A DNA stretch of 64,000 bases from Lepidostoma basale (taxonomy: Eukaryota; Arthropoda; Insecta; Trichoptera; Lepidostomatidae): NCBI GenBank assembly GCA_022606425.2, contig JAHDVF020000739.1, positions 186,001-250,000 of the forward strand, read 5' to 3'. This document shows positions 9,185 to 20,344 of this stretch, piece by piece. Numbering within the stretch: the stretch's first letter is position 1; every line of letters starts with the position of its first letter. The notes below the pieces were generated by a model. It did no database searches. It was not told the DNA's origin and worked only from the letters and a program-made list of their open reading frames with translations. The position numbers and the translations under genes are program-made.

Positions 9185-9567
9185 TCCTTAAATAATATTA
9201 ATTTAACTTCAAATAAAATTACTGATATGTTTCCATTTTCTATATGGCAGATCCAGTGATATATTTTTTGGTGTAAAGGCGCACTCTATATTCAGCAAGC
9301 TAAGCTCGGGCACTATAATAACGCAGTTCCCGAGCTGCCCAATCACCTTCACCGAAGAGGTCCTGACTACAGCATCCAGAAGCGCGGTCAGGTAGGAGGA
9401 ATTCTGGACCCACAAAATATAAACCTGCTTCTACCATTGACCCTAGGAAGAAAAAGAAGGTTGTCCTATAATCCTAATTAATTATTAAATAACCCTACCC
9501 CTGGACTAATCTCCACTCTCTCCCCTTCACGGTTGAAATTGTTGTCAGACAAATCGTTTGGACGACC
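9185..9567. other. No gene seen
   Basis: AT-rich sequence; the only frame of note (minus, 9209-9415) has no recognisable motif or splice context. Confidence 0.45.
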
Positions 9568-9575
9568 ATCCAAAG

Positions 9576-10370
9576 TAGCGGTTCCCAAAGTGGTCTATAT
9601 CGCCCCCCAGGGGTCGATTTTAACTTGCTAGAATTGGAAAAAGAATTGGGGGTCTACGAGGTGGTTTAACTAAATTGAAGCCGAATATTGCAATTTTTAT
9701 ATCATAGCATCAGGCTCATCCCTTCTATTAGAACTTTGACTTGTTTGTTTGAAGCTGACACAAAGCTAAATCAGGCCAATAGAGAAAAGAAAAAAAATCC
9801 GGATAAAAAAGGCGGGATTCGTTGTCGATTTTATTTTGCACATTTGTGAAAATCGGAACAGCTGTCGCGATATTCTAAAAAAGTGTATAATTAAACATTT
9901 TCACATTATAACAGTGTTGAAAATTTAACAGTTAATAATGTTAAAAACATCATAGTGTTTCGGCCAAAACAATGGAATATTTAGACCAGTGATTATAGAC
10001 CCCCAGGGGTCCACGACTACTAACAAGGGGTCTACGACAGTTGCAAACAAAAAGGGGGGTCCGTGAGATGTAAATGGGGGTCCACGAGATGGTTCAAATA
10101 AATTGAAGCCAAATATTGAAACGCAATACGAATATCGAAATCGTTGGCGACATTTTTTTTATCTCATTAGAAAAGATTCGATTTTCCCAAATGAGTTAAA
10201 AAAAAGAGGTCGCCAAATTTTCCCCAATGACTTAAAAAAAGGTCGAAAGCGATTTCGATATTCGTTTTGCGTTTCAATGTTCGGCTTCAATTTAGTTTAA
10301 CCATCTCGTGGACCCCCATTTACATCTCATGGAAGGGGTCTACGTGACAAAAAAAGTTTGGGAACCACTG
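9576..10370. mobile_element. hAT-like foldback DNA element with 8-bp target duplication
   Basis: Ends are TAGCGGTTCCCAAA and, inverted, CAGTGGTTCCCAAA, typical of hAT terminal repeats. They are flanked by ATCCAAAG (9568-9575) and ATCTAAAG (10371-10378), an 8-bp duplication with one change. Inside, GGGGGTCCACGAGATGG/ATTTAGTTTAACCATCTCG and an internal hairpin (around 10120-10275) repeat the arms. No transposase code is left; the 65-codon frame at 10103-10300 merely spans the hairpin. Confidence 0.8.
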
Positions 10371-10378
10371 ATCTAAAG

Positions 10379-10885
10379 CGCCCCTTACACGATTAATAAT
10401 ATTGAAAATATCGTATGATATTGACAATAATATTGATCATGTAAGCTGAAAAAAAGAATATTGACGGTCGATATTGCAGCGATATTGATGAAATCTAGAT
10501 TTTCTAATCTCGGGGCATCAATATTTAAAAGTGGAGGGGATGTTGTCAATATTTTCGAGGATATTGTATTATTGTAAATTATTTTAAAATGATTAATGCG
10601 CCAATTATTGTAAAATGATAATCATTGCAATGTTGTCGTGAAATTTGACCCGAGAAAAAGTATTTTTCATATTCAAATTGGACCACTTGCATGTTACAAA
10701 TTATAATTTTCTTATCAAATTATAAACTACATACTTACACAATTTGATAAAATTATAGTTTGAACGTAATTTAATCCGTGGTTGCATCATTTAATTAATA
10801 TTTTTTGCTTATTATACAGTTTTCACTAATTATCACAAAAAGTTTAAAATATTAATAAGATATAAAAATAATAATTATTAACATT
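10379..10885. other. AT-rich stretch with ATATTG-rich patch
   Basis: No gene. The first 200 bp repeat an ATATTGA(C/T) word many times, and AAATTATAATTTTCTTATCA near 10697 is partly complemented by TTTGATAAAATTATAG near 10742, so another decayed foldback element is possible. Confidence 0.4.
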
Positions 10886-10888
10886 TAA

Positions 10889-11160
10889 TTGACACTGAGA
10901 GATCGCGTGATATGTGAGGTTGAGGATATTATAAGATGGAGCAGACAGCGAAAAATGGATTGGTACGGTCATGTTAAAAAAAATGGACACCACCAGACTC
11001 CCCTTTATTGCATTGCATTACATAATCAGCCTCATGGGACTCGTCCTCGTAGAAGACTTCCTAAAATATGGAAGGACAGCTGGGAGTCTACCTCACAGGA
11101 GGAGCAACACTCTGGAGAACAGACCACATTGGTCTAAATCAAGGAAGAAGAAGAAGAAGA
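10889..11160 (+). mobile_element. LINE-B 3' fragment
   Basis: Reads TLRDRVICEVEDIIRWSRQR then KMDWYGHVKK...HQTPLYCI..HNQPHGTRPRRRLPK, ending in (GAA)n at 11147-11160. Confidence 0.85.
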
Positions 11161-11299
11161 TTTAATAGTTACATATTTGACAAGTTAAAGATTATTAATT
11201 GTTCTTTAAACAAACCTGTATCTATTTGTCAAAAGCACACATGTTTGTTTTTGTTGATTTTGAGATTTCAACGCCAATATGTCATTTAATTCTTCACTA

Positions 11300-11695
11300 C
11301 ATATTATAGCAATAATAACATATGGCGTCGAAGCAAGGGCAGACACAGTAAGGACCAAACTAGTTTTGAGGACTTCCGAAATGAAGACACTGAGAACGAT
11401 AGCAGGCAAGACACTGAGAGATCGCGTGAGGAACACCAAAATACGAGAGATATGTGAGGTTGAAGATATTATAAGATGGAGCAGACAGCGAAAAATGGAC
11501 TGATACGGTCATGTTCAAAGAATGGACACCACCATACTCCCCTATATTGCATTGCATAATCAGCCTCATGGGACTCGTGGAAGACCTCCTAAAAGATGGA
11601 AGGACAACTGGGAATCTACCTCACAGGAGGAGCAACACTCTGGAGAACAGACCACATAGGTCTACAATAAGAAAGAAGAAGAAGAAGAAGATATT
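11300..11695 (+). mobile_element. LINE-B 3' fragment, near-identical neighbour
   Basis: Reads ITYGVEARADTVRTKLVLRT, SEMKTLRTIAGKTLRDRVRN, then the same tail as the preceding copy, ending in (GAA)n at 11675-11693. It lies in direct orientation 140 bp after the previous copy. Confidence 0.87.
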
Positions 11696-11889
11696 ATAGC
11701 ATAGCTTGTATTTCTAAAACTTATAGATTTTGCACTAAACCTTTTAATGAGAAGATTGTTGCAACCGTTAATTTTACCTGCTGGGAGCCAACTTGATACT
11801 ATAATGACATAGTCTTTTAACGAACTTTTTTTTTAATAGTGTAGTGAAATAAGTTTGAACGAGATAGAAAGATCTTTAAACTGTATGAA

Positions 11890-12770
11890 AGGTGGAAAAG
11901 CTGCTAGTTATGACTGTGTAGGCTTATAGTTTATTAAAAACAGTAGACCGGCGGTTTCAACGAGATTATATTGACTCTTTAACCAGTGTTTGAGGAAGGA
12001 TAAACGCCGCTCGATTGGAGGAGGGCTATTATCATGCCTCCAAATAAGGGTAAGGGGTCTCGTATGGACTATGGAAATTACCGGACAATAAACGCTGTTA
12101 GAAAACACTATGGTCGAATTTTAATAGAAAGAGTAAAAAAACATTACGACTGGCAAACTGTGGGATGTACACGGCGCACTTATTAGCGGTAGAAGATGTA
12201 TGGATCAGATTTTTGCACTTCTAACAATCGCAGAGAAGTTTATGACCAAGGGGCGTAAATATTTTTGTGCATTTGTCGATTTGCAAAAAGCCTATGATCG
12301 AGTGAATAGATAAAAAAACTGTGGTTAATCTTGTCTGAATACGGAGTGAGCGCAAAACTGAGTTGGTGCGGGAAATGCGGTAATTGGAAACAAAAAAATA
12401 TCAATGAAAGCAATACGGGCATTCACAATGGAGTTCTAGTTCCAACTCTTGTAGATGAAAGCGAAGGATGGAACTAACAGAAGCAGGATGAGAATAGAAT
12501 AAATGTGGTAGAGATAGGATCCTTTAGACATTTATATGGTAAAACGATGTATGACAGAGTTCCCAATACTAATATTAGAAAGTATTGTGAACAAAATTAT
12601 GAAAGGATCACTGCGTTGGTTTGGTCACGTGGAACGTATGAATGAAGAAAGAATGGTTAAGAATGTTTACATTAACTATCTGAATGGAGTACAAAGTCGA
12701 GGAAGACCGAGGAAAACATGGCATGACTTATGCTTTCATCTATATTTGGTATTTATTTATTAATCATTTT
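11890..12770 (+). mobile_element. LINE-A fragment retaining reverse-transcriptase motifs
   Basis: Broken frames give PPNKGKGSRMDYGNYR, then GRRCMDQIFALLTIAEKF, then CAFVDLQKAYDRV at about 12266-12303. This last is reverse-transcriptase motif A with its catalytic Asp (F-V-D-x2-K-A-Y-D). The text then jumps to the IHNGVLVPTL segment, so motifs B to E are deleted. It is the only LINE-A copy here with catalytic-domain sequence. A tail remnant (GACGGCGTGATAGATAGTTAG) sits at 12978-13000. Confidence 0.82.
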
Positions 12771-13374
12771 CGGGTCATTCTTTTAAGAAATCGTATTTCT
12801 TTTCCATCGCCATGCCTCACTTTCGTACTTGGCGGTAGTATTTAGTTTAATTAATAACACTCCAAATGTAGATTTAGAGTACGCAGCTCAATTTATGTCG
12901 CACGATAAAAATGTGTTCTTTATTTTTTTAATTTTTTTTAAATCTTCGTATGATACAGTGTGGAGTGAAAATATAATAGACGGCGTGATAGATAGTTAGT
13001 TATAGTTTCATTTAACTTTTCAAATAATCGTACCTACAGACATCAAGATTTGTCAAAGTAAGTACAATTTTTAAAACTTAATTTTCTGTTTTTTATTTTT
13101 AATTAAAAAGTTTTTTGCTATTTGAATGGAGTGTGTTCAGAGAGCGTGGACAAAGGTCCGGGCGGAGTGGGCTCCACTTTCCATAATCTCCCCTTTCGCG
13201 CCCAATGTACCGCGAGCCGTCCTCCAAATTTGCATAAGCTTGCCATACTTGCTTGTTATTGCTCCCTCTGACGCTGGTCTTGGCCGCTCAGTGGCGCCAC
13301 CGCTCCATCCGGCTGGTCGGAGGCTCCATCGAGCTGGTCGCAGTAAAACAGCGATGTAGGAAGGTAATAAATTA

Positions 13375-13380
13375 TTTATT
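13375..13380 (-). terminator. Poly(A) signal of the SLC25A29-like gene
   Basis: AATAAA on the minus strand, about 90 nt beyond the TGA at 13469-13471. It is the first canonical signal downstream. Confidence 0.6.
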
Positions 13381-13468
13381 AAAACAAGCACCGGTGACTT
13401 ATATAAATTAGGGCGTCTATTTACACATGGGGTCAGTCTTGTGGGCGGGCGGCGGCCCCGGCCTAGTG

Positions 13469-14451
13469 TCAGCTGGCCACGGCGTCCGGCAGCAGCTCTA
13501 TCTGCAGGGGCATGCGCGCGAAGCGGTCCAGCTCGGCGCGCAGCGCGTTGAAGTCCTCGTGCAGCTCCCCGATGTCCACGGCGCACACGGCCTCGCTGAA
13601 GGCGCCCGTGTACAGCAGGCTGCGGTAGGCGTGCGCCGCGTAGTTGGGCGTGCACCGGATGGACACCTGCGGCGCGCCCTCCGCGCTGGCCAGCCGCATG
13701 CACAGCGTGACGGCCCCGAAGCAGGCGGCGTTGGTGGGGAAGGCGCGCAGCAGCACGGAGCCCAGGCCGCGCGTCAGGAAGGCGTAGCCCTCGGCCGCCA
13801 GGCTCTGGCGCACGCAGTCCACCGCGCCCTTGTAGCGGCACGGCCCGTCCATGCCGTCCGCCTGCACGCGGGACTTGACCACGTCGATAGGGAAGGACAC
13901 CAGCCACGAGAACACGCCGGCCAGCCCGCCCGCCAGCAGCGTGTGCAGCACGCCACACGGGGAGCCGTCCGCCGTGCGCGTCAGCACCTCGTACGACAGG
14001 AAGTAGGACGACAGGCCGGGCGCGTCCCGCAGCGCGGTCAGCCCGAGCCCCCGGAAGACGCCGCGCGGCCCCTCGGCGCGAGCGATAGCCGCCAGGCACT
14101 TGAGCGGGCCGCCGCTACCGCCGCCTAGCTGCAGGCGCGTCTTGGCCAGCTCCACGGGGCTGCAGATGAGGGACTGGGCGAGGCCGGCGACGGCCCCGGC
14201 TATGGCGGCGCTGCGCAGGGAGTCGGGTTCGGGCAAGCGGCGGCAGAGGCCCCCGTACACGCCGAAGACGACGGCGTTGACGCCAGCCACGCCTGCTATG
14301 GGGCTGGAGAGGCCGCGGTAGAGCCCCCGGACGCCGCCGCGCACGGCCAGGTCCCGCAGGCAGCCCAGCGTGCTGCGGTATGGGCTGCCCGACATCTGCA
14401 TATGCACCTTCACCGTGTCCAGCGGGTGACCCACTAGTACTCCAGCGCAAC
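13469..14451 (-). CDS. SLC25A29: Mitochondrial carrier, SLC25A29-like, main exon
   Basis: This is the body of an inner-mitochondrial-membrane solute carrier. All three carrier repeats are visible with their PxD/E-xx-K/R signatures: HPLDTVKV, SPVELAKTRLQ and FPIDVVKSRVQ. A TTGCAG acceptor at 14452-14454 precedes GT, completing a Gly codon begun in the exon at 17960, so the true protein starts MALDFFAGCAGGCAGVLVGH rather than at the Met at 14467, which is intron sequence. That start closely resembles SLC25A29, the carrier of basic amino acids (family knowledge). From MALDFF the protein is 338 residues, about 35 more than the human protein, the excess being a C-terminal extension after MRLASAEG. 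The exon is roughly 70% GC; long frames on the other strand and in other frames are shadows. Substrate is inferred only. Confidence 0.9.
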
Positions 14452-15298
14452 CTGCAATATCAAACATTCAAATCGTTACATATTTTTGATAATGTATAAA
14501 GCATCTTTTTCATTAATTAAAACACCTCCATGGCGGTTAAATAATACTACGAGTACAAGTGATGAAGAATGCGATGTTTATACTAAAACAGCCAAAATAG
14601 GTTGATGGTTGTCACAAGTTTTTTTCCCACATAAAATTAAATGTGATTCGTATATGCAATTGAGAATGTTTCCCAAGTGAAAAGTCAGAACTAGTTCATT
14701 ATAAAAATACGAATAAATTAATAACTAAATTTTTCGAATCATTAACTTGCTAAATTACGAACAGCACTTAAGTAAACAGATTATCAATAATTGATGTTTA
14801 TTTTTCACATCCGCTGCAGTGAGCTGACTAGTGTTAATGGTGACACACCACTACGGGGTGTACAAGACGATATATACAATTTAATGAGAAACCTACCCCC
14901 GTATGATTAAGCCGGATGCTGTGCGGGCCGCGCGCGTTTCTATGGCAACAATATGGTATTAGAGTCGGAAAATAATAATTATTATCGGGCGGAGAATTTC
15001 GCCCGAGCAGATAGAGAGAACATTAAAACACAAATTTTAAAACAAATGTAATCAGACGATGTTTGTGCTGGCAAATCACTGGGAGAGGTCACACTATCTC
15101 GGACCGCTAGCACTCCTCAGACTCTATTAGCGTAATCGGATTCTTCGTTTTAAAAGTTTATAACATTTTTTTATATATGGGCATGGCCTATCTTAAATAC
15201 AAATGAAAATAAAACAATAATTTCTTCATTTCAACATTGATAGATGATAATTAGAAATGTGAAGAAATACAATGTCGGATTGCAACCAATAAAATTAT
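14452..15298. other. Intron sequence, nothing recognised
   Basis: 3' part of the intron between the two carrier exons. A GC patch near 14920-14945 (GTGCGGGCCGCGCGCG) has no coding or splice support. Confidence 0.5.
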
Positions 15299-15299
15299 T

Positions 15300-15872
15300 A
15301 AACTAACTAACTAACTAACCATCACGATGTCTCTCCGAAGGGGTAGGCAGAAAAAAATGGACTGCCACACATTTCTTTCCCGACATATTTCTCTCGCTTC
15401 CTCAACATTCATACATCGTGTCATGCACGCGCGTCGATTTCTCGCACTCCTCACGTGGCCGACATTCAATATTTGATTTATTTGATCGTGCCACGTTTCT
15501 CGTAAACATATAATTTATTTACTATTTATTCTTCATTCATTCTTTCCATATGTCCAAACCATATTAATGATCCTTTCATTATTTTGTTCATAACACCATC
15601 ATTCGCACCGCATTCACTTCTTATATTTGAATTCGACACTCTATCATACACAGAATATCCACACATTCGACTAAAAGATCTCATTTCTACTGCATTTATT
15701 CTACTTTCATCCTTCTTTTGTCAGTTCCATGCTTCGCTTCCATACATAAGGGTCAGTAGAAGAACACCATTGTGCACTGCCATTATAGCTTTTTTGGATA
15801 GGTTTTTGTTTGCGATGACAACTCTAAGTGCACCATTCACTTTGTTGCCTGCCCCAACCCCTCTAATAACAT
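15300..15872 (-). mobile_element. LINE-A 3' part, minus strand
   Basis: Begins at left with (AACT)n and ACCATCACGATGTCTCTCCG, the complement of the LINE-A end. Reverse translation gives VIANKNLSKKAIMAVHNGVL, TLMYGSEAWN and the MFGHMERM-type region. It lies in the carrier intron and touches a SINE-1 copy. Confidence 0.85.
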
Positions 15873-16106
15873 TATTATCATTATTTTGTTGAATCGCTCT
15901 TAATGTCATTACAGTGTGACCCAAATCGATTGAAAAGGTATTCCCATCATGATGATTTTCGTGACATGTGATAGGTAGCTAATCTATCGCAATTTTATTG
16001 TCGCGTGAATTATACACCAGACCAAAGACAATCACACTTCCATCGCCGGAAATCGAACCCGGCACCTTCGGTGTGGCAGTCACTTACCACTCAGCCACAA
16101 AGGTCG
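15873..16106 (-). repeat. SINE-1, tail type B
   Basis: Minus-strand copy with CCTTTGTGGCTGAGTGG head, GGTTCGATTTCCGG B box, GTGACAATAAAATTGCGATAG-like body, the TTTCAATCGATTTGGGTCAC end and (AAT)n tail at 15868-15885. Confidence 0.82.
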
Positions 16107-16400
16107 TTGTAGAACCATTCATTTTATATTGTTATTCAGGAATATTACATTACTAATATTGAAAACTCAGATGACGTCATAAATATTTAAAACACCGCAC
16201 TTATTGGTAGACTGTAACATTAATGTACTAAAATCACAGAAATTACCTAAACAAATATCAGGTAGTACTTAATCGTGATGACGTCATCGATGTCGCCGTT
16301 TTAGTATAATCAAAAAGATTCTTAAATTCAGGTAACATTCGAAATGTTGATATTATTATTTATGTACTTAACTTAACTAACATTAATTATATACTTTAAG
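16107..16400. other. Intron, no feature seen
   Basis: AT-rich carrier-intron sequence with no recurring repeat recognised. Confidence 0.4.
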
Positions 16401-16402
16401 TA

Positions 16403-16535
16403 GCAATGTTGAGAAAATGGAAGGAGCTGGGGAATGGAGAGAGATGGCCAGGGACAGAAGTCAGTGGAGGACCGTTGTGGAGGTGGCCAAGTCCCACACC
16501 GGGATGTAGCGCCGAGAAATGAATGAATGAGTTGT
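16403..16535 (+). mobile_element. Non-LTR retrotransposon C-terminal scrap with AATG tail
   Basis: Reads WREMARDRSQWRTVVEVAKS then HTGM and a stop, a common end of non-LTR reverse transcriptases, followed by (AATG)n at 16520-16530. Confidence 0.65.
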
Positions 16536-16557
16536 AATGTTTAAAAAAAAGTAAAAA

Positions 16558-16845
16558 AAAACATTGCTGAGACCAGTATTTGTATTTGGTGCGGAGTGTT
16601 GGGTACTGAGCAAAAGCGACAATAATACGCTGCTGGTCATTGATAGGAAGGTGTTTAGAAAAATCTTTGGGCCTCTTTGTGAAGGTGGAGTGTGGAGAGT
16701 GAGGTACAACCAGGAACTAGAAGGTCTTTACAACGAGCCCAACATAATAAAGTTTATAAAAACACTGCCTCTTAATGATTTGGACACATCCAGGGAATGG
16801 AATACGATCGAATCCCAAGGAAGATTATCGATCGAATGATTGAAA
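16558..16845 (+). mobile_element. Non-LTR retrotransposon RT fragment, separate family
   Basis: A 91-codon frame reads LRPVFVFGAECWVLSKSDNN, VIDRKVFRKIFGPLCEGGVW and RVRYNQELEGLY, the post-catalytic region of another reverse transcriptase family. It occurs only once in the window. Confidence 0.75.
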
Positions 16846-16849
16846 TATC

Positions 16850-17395
16850 AATGCATAATAAGCTTTTACCATTTTTATTATCTTTAAAAAAATACGTATT
16901 TATTTAGAAACGTGAAAGAACATTACCAAATACATTTAAAATATGTGTGCTTGTTTTTCGCTAAAGAATAGTAAAAAATATATATTAACTGTTAAATTAT
17001 AAAACTCTGTTTAAATTTTTATTTTTTATTTATATTTTACGCGACAACTGTTTCGTCAGTTGACATTATCAGGTGTTACGGCCAAAACAATGGACTAAAA
17101 TTATATATATTATATTAATATATAAGTATCTATTAAATATTAATCCATATTACTCCAAATTAACTATTAAATATTAGTGAAAGCTTACGTCGTCGATTTT
17201 GTTAATAAGAGAATGGACATGTTTTGCCTTGCTATGGTTTTTGGATGACGTTTTTCTTTAATATTAAATAAAAAATATTTTTAAATTAAAACGGGCGTCT
17301 CAAACGAATGGAATATTTAAAGCCGTAACAATCGACATACAAGATACATAATATTATTTATTGTAATCAAATGATTTTACTGAGATCTCTTGATG
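16850..17395. other. AT-rich intron sequence
   Basis: No gene. AACTGTTTCGTCAGTTGACA near 17046 and the two GTTACGGCC/GGCCGTAAC-like words near 17077 and 17320 hint at another decayed foldback element. Confidence 0.35.
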
Positions 17396-17406
17396 GATAT
17401 TCATTT

Positions 17407-17636
17407 TAAATAAAACGAAGTTTTTTAACAGCTTCCACTTTTGTCTTTATTTCAACAGCGATCGGTTTCGCCAGGCACGCTGGCATCGACAGACTGGTCT
17501 ATCCCGCTCGACAGACTGGTCAGCTCGCTGGCATCGACATCACCAGTCTGTCGATGCCAGCAAGCCTGGCGAAACCGGTCGTTGTCGAAATAAAGACAAA
17601 AGTGGAAGTAGTTAAAAAACATCTTTATATTCAATT
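17407..17636. repeat. Foldback MITE-2, full copy
   Basis: Two arms of about 80 bp are inverted: the left reads TTCCACTTTTGTCTTTATTT then CGGTTTCGCCAGG, and the right carries CCTGGCGAAACCGGTCG then AATAAAGACAAAAGTGGAAG. In the loop, GACAGACTGGT is repeated. Related copies lie at 26435 and 39190. Confidence 0.82.
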
Positions 17637-17693
17637 ATTATTATTTATTGCTTCTTGAACAATTATGTTGTACTCCATTTTAAATCATTATTA

Positions 17694-17853
17694 CGAATGA
17701 AAACGCCTGTTTTCTAGAAATTTTATTATAATTTATAGGAAACACTTGTTTCGCCTTGCAAATACGAGCCTTAGAAAATAATGCCTTAGTAACCTGAAAA
17801 ATGGCGTTTCCATAAAACATAATAAAACACACCCTTTTATACGTATTAATTAA
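17694..17853. repeat. Foldback MITE-1 copy
   Basis: Starts AATGAAAACGCCTGTTTTCT, has TTGTTTCGCCTTGC inside and ends with CATAATAAAACACACCC and ATTAAT. Confidence 0.72.
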
Positions 17854-17959
17854 GATAGGTACATATGGTATTTTTCTTTTAATGAAATGGTTCAGTGATG
17901 TGGATTATTCGCTTAACCTGTGAAGGACAAAAAAAAAACATAAATGGTTTGGCCCTCAC

Positions 17960-18124
17960 CTCCAGCGCAGCCGGCGAAGAAGTCAAGTGCCATCTTGCGA
18001 TAATTTTCTAAACTGTAGGGCGGCGGGGAGGGGGGTAGGAGAACAACGGGGACGACAGTGGATGGTTCTAGCTCGTTCTCTCTGCTAACCCTCACGGTAT
18101 ACCCGTCCTCTTCTCTTCCTGTTC
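17960..18124 (-). CDS. SLC25A29: SLC25A29-like gene, exon carrying MALDFF start
   Basis: The ATG at 17991-17993 opens MALDFFAGCAG and the donor GTGAGG follows at 17959, leaving one base to complete the Gly codon in the next exon (14451). The acceptor TTTTCAG lies at 18125-18131. Upstream of this ATG the exon stays open in the same frame for 44 codons (REEDGYTVRVSRENELE, then LLPPSPPPYSLENYRK) and joins in frame to the exon at 22319-22438. So either MALDFF is the start and the rest is 5'UTR, or the protein has an N-terminal extension. MALDFF is the start expected from the family. Confidence 0.85.
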
Positions 18125-18131
18125 CTGAAAA

Positions 18132-18262
18132 TAGCAACAAAATAAATTATTCAAATACAATTACTAAATTTAATGTTCTTAATTTTAAACATATCAACAA
18201 CAACAAAAAAACTGAATTCACGCAGTTAGGGCACATAAAAAAATTAAATAGCAAATTAATAA
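18132..18262. other. Intron sequence
   Basis: Nothing recognised between the carrier exon and the next retroposon. Confidence 0.4.
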
Positions 18263-18264
18263 TA

Positions 18265-18660
18265 AGTTAGAAGAAGGATGAAAGTAGGATAAATGCCGTA
18301 GAAATGAGATCACTAAGAAGAATGTGCGGAAAAATAATGATGAAGTCAGAAATGAATGTAAGGCGGGTGAATGCGTGATAAATAAAATTAAGAAAGGGTC
18401 TCTAAGATGGTTTGGACATATGGAACGAATGGGCGAGGGAAGAATGGTTAAAAATATATATATTTACAAGTAGTGTGAATGGAAAAAGATGACGAGGAAG
18501 GCCAAGGAAGACATGCCATGACCATTTATCAAATAGTGAATGGCGGTCTTGTTCGAAGTAGGAACAATCGACGAGCGTACATGTCACGATGTGTGAATGT
18601 AGAAGATGTGCGAGAGTTATGTCAGGATAGAACAATGTGGTGATCCATCACGTTGTTCTT
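18265..18660 (+). mobile_element. LINE-A-like fragment, diverged
   Basis: Frame-broken reading gives KDESRINAVEMRSLRRMCG, GSLRWFGHMERMGEG, RPRKTCHD and RRAYMSRCVNVEDVRELCQ. It loses similarity before the GTTA tail. Confidence 0.75.
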
Positions 18661-18664
18661 AGTG

Positions 18665-19070
18665 TTAGGTTTTTTAAATAAACATGATTAAAATCTATTT
18701 TAAATACATATTAAGTTTTATTCCACTTGTTCTTTAGTTTCGTACGATTTCAGCAGTTGTCTAAAGAAAAAATGGAATAAAACTGAGTATATTGTATATA
18801 ATAAATATGTTATTATTTTTCTTCGGTTATTTACAATGAACTTCTACCAAGAAATTACAATCAACAACATTAATGAAGTTATAAACATCTGTGGAATATA
18901 CAATACTACTAGACCCTTGATTAAAAAAAATTGTGTAGATTCGATCCCTAAAATAACCGACGTCCTTACTCACAATAATATGTACATTTCTGCGTTAGGA
19001 ATTATAATAAAATTAATATTTAAATTATTTTATTGTTCTGCGATATGAATACATGGACCTTAGCAAAAGC
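18665..19070. other. Intron, no feature seen
   Basis: AT-rich; a 70-codon frame at 18836-19048 has no recognisable content. Confidence 0.4.
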
Positions 19071-19072
19071 GA

Positions 19073-19285
19073 AGACCTCCATGGCAGAGTGGTAAGAGAT
19101 CTGACTGACATCCCGGGTTCGATTCCCGTGATTGTCACGCTGACTTTGGTCTGATGCATTATTTACGTGACAATAAAATGGCAATAGATAAGCTATCTAT
19201 CACATTTCACGTGAATCAATATAATAGCTAAAAACAAATTGTACACAAAAATTGGATTCAAACGTCTGTTGCATACAAAAAAAGC
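19073..19285 (+). repeat. SINE-1, tail type A
   Basis: CATGGCAGAGTGGTAAGAG and GGTTCGATTCCCG head, GTGACAATAAAATGGCAATAG body and the TTGTACACAAAAATTGGATTC type A end. Confidence 0.8.
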
Positions 19286-19796
19286 TGAATGGCTTTGAAA
19301 TGTGGATATGTATCGTAGAATGTTAAGAATAAAAAAATAAAATAAGATTATCGTGACATAAAGTGCAGAAAACTGAAATAATTTTTAAACGTAATGAGAA
19401 ACGATAAATCAAAGAGTCCTGCAACTGAGTATTTTACGTAAAATTGACAGAAAACGAAATGTTTTGAGAAGGAGAAATCCTGGCTATAAAACCTTCGAGA
19501 ATGGTTCAGTTGCACCACAACATCCCTGTTGAGAGCTGCTGTATCAAGGGTAAACGTAGCTATGATGCTTTCCAACCGATAGGGGAGGAACAACAAGAAG
19601 AAAACGAATAATTTTAGAGTTAATATTTGTTCTAAACATGTGTTAAAATAACAGTTAAATATTATAAATAAAGACACAGAGATCGAATCAACATATCCTG
19701 GATCAGATGCAAAGCATTATGTCTACTACACAAAACACGTTATTCAACCAATCGGACATCTTAAATAATAAAATAAACATTCACAAGAAGCACACA

Positions 19797-20305
19797 CTTT
19801 GTGGTTAGACATTTTAAACTTATAGATATAATATAATATAATAAAACGCTTTGTATTTAACCACGGTATGGTTATTATAATTGATGCCAACTAGTTTCGC
19901 TTGTACTCAAGCTTCATCAGGGCGATATAATAACTGTTAGTTAAGTAAGTTAGTTAGTGAGTTATTAAATCGCCCTATGCTTGCTCAGAACCTTGTCCGA
20001 AAGGCGTACAAGATGCATCGGCCATGTAATACGACAAGAAGGCCTCTTACATGCCATAATGGAGGGTATGACCGAGGGGACAAACTCTAGGGAACGCCCA
20101 CGCCGAGAGTGCCGGGAGGACCTTTTGGTGGAGGTACGCTGCAGATTTCAAAAGAACCGCACAAGACAGGGAAGAATGAAAGAGAAGAATAGAGGAAATT
20201 GCTGCAAACCAATCCCAGGATTGAAACCGAGAGAGAGAGAGATCCTTGGGTAAAAGCGAAACTAGTTGGCATAAATTATAATAATCATACTATGGATAAA
20301 ATGAA
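19797..20305. repeat. Foldback element split by a LINE insertion
   Basis: The left arm reads CACGGTATGGTTATTATAATTG and GCCAACTAGTTTCGCTTG; the right arm is its complement, AAGCGAAACTAGTTGGC and ATTATAATAATCATACTATGG. The left-arm sequence recurs at 41378 and its outer end at 56955. The interior is occupied by the reverse-transcriptase piece at 19935-20250. Confidence 0.7.
19935..20250 (+). mobile_element. Non-LTR retrotransposon RT C-terminal fragment
   Basis: The frame reads RTRCIGHVIRQEGLLHAIME, GMTEGTNSRERPRRE and then CCKPIPGLKP. GHVIR...EG..GRPR is a standard arrangement in this region. It differs from LINE-A, B and C. The TTAG-like run at 19938-19965 precedes it. Confidence 0.7.
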
Positions 20306-20344
20306 GTGTTAAATTTTTTAAAACTTAAATTTTTAAATCAAACA

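Noticed and set aside
13427..14128. 233-codon plus-strand frame and long alternative minus frames
   Set aside because: Shadows of the carrier exon; low-complexity Ala/Gly/Arg/His composition and no motifs.
14455..14467. Met at 14467 as start of the carrier
   Set aside because: It lies upstream of a clear TTGCAG acceptor; the spliced start from the exon at 17960 restores MALDFFAGCAGG.
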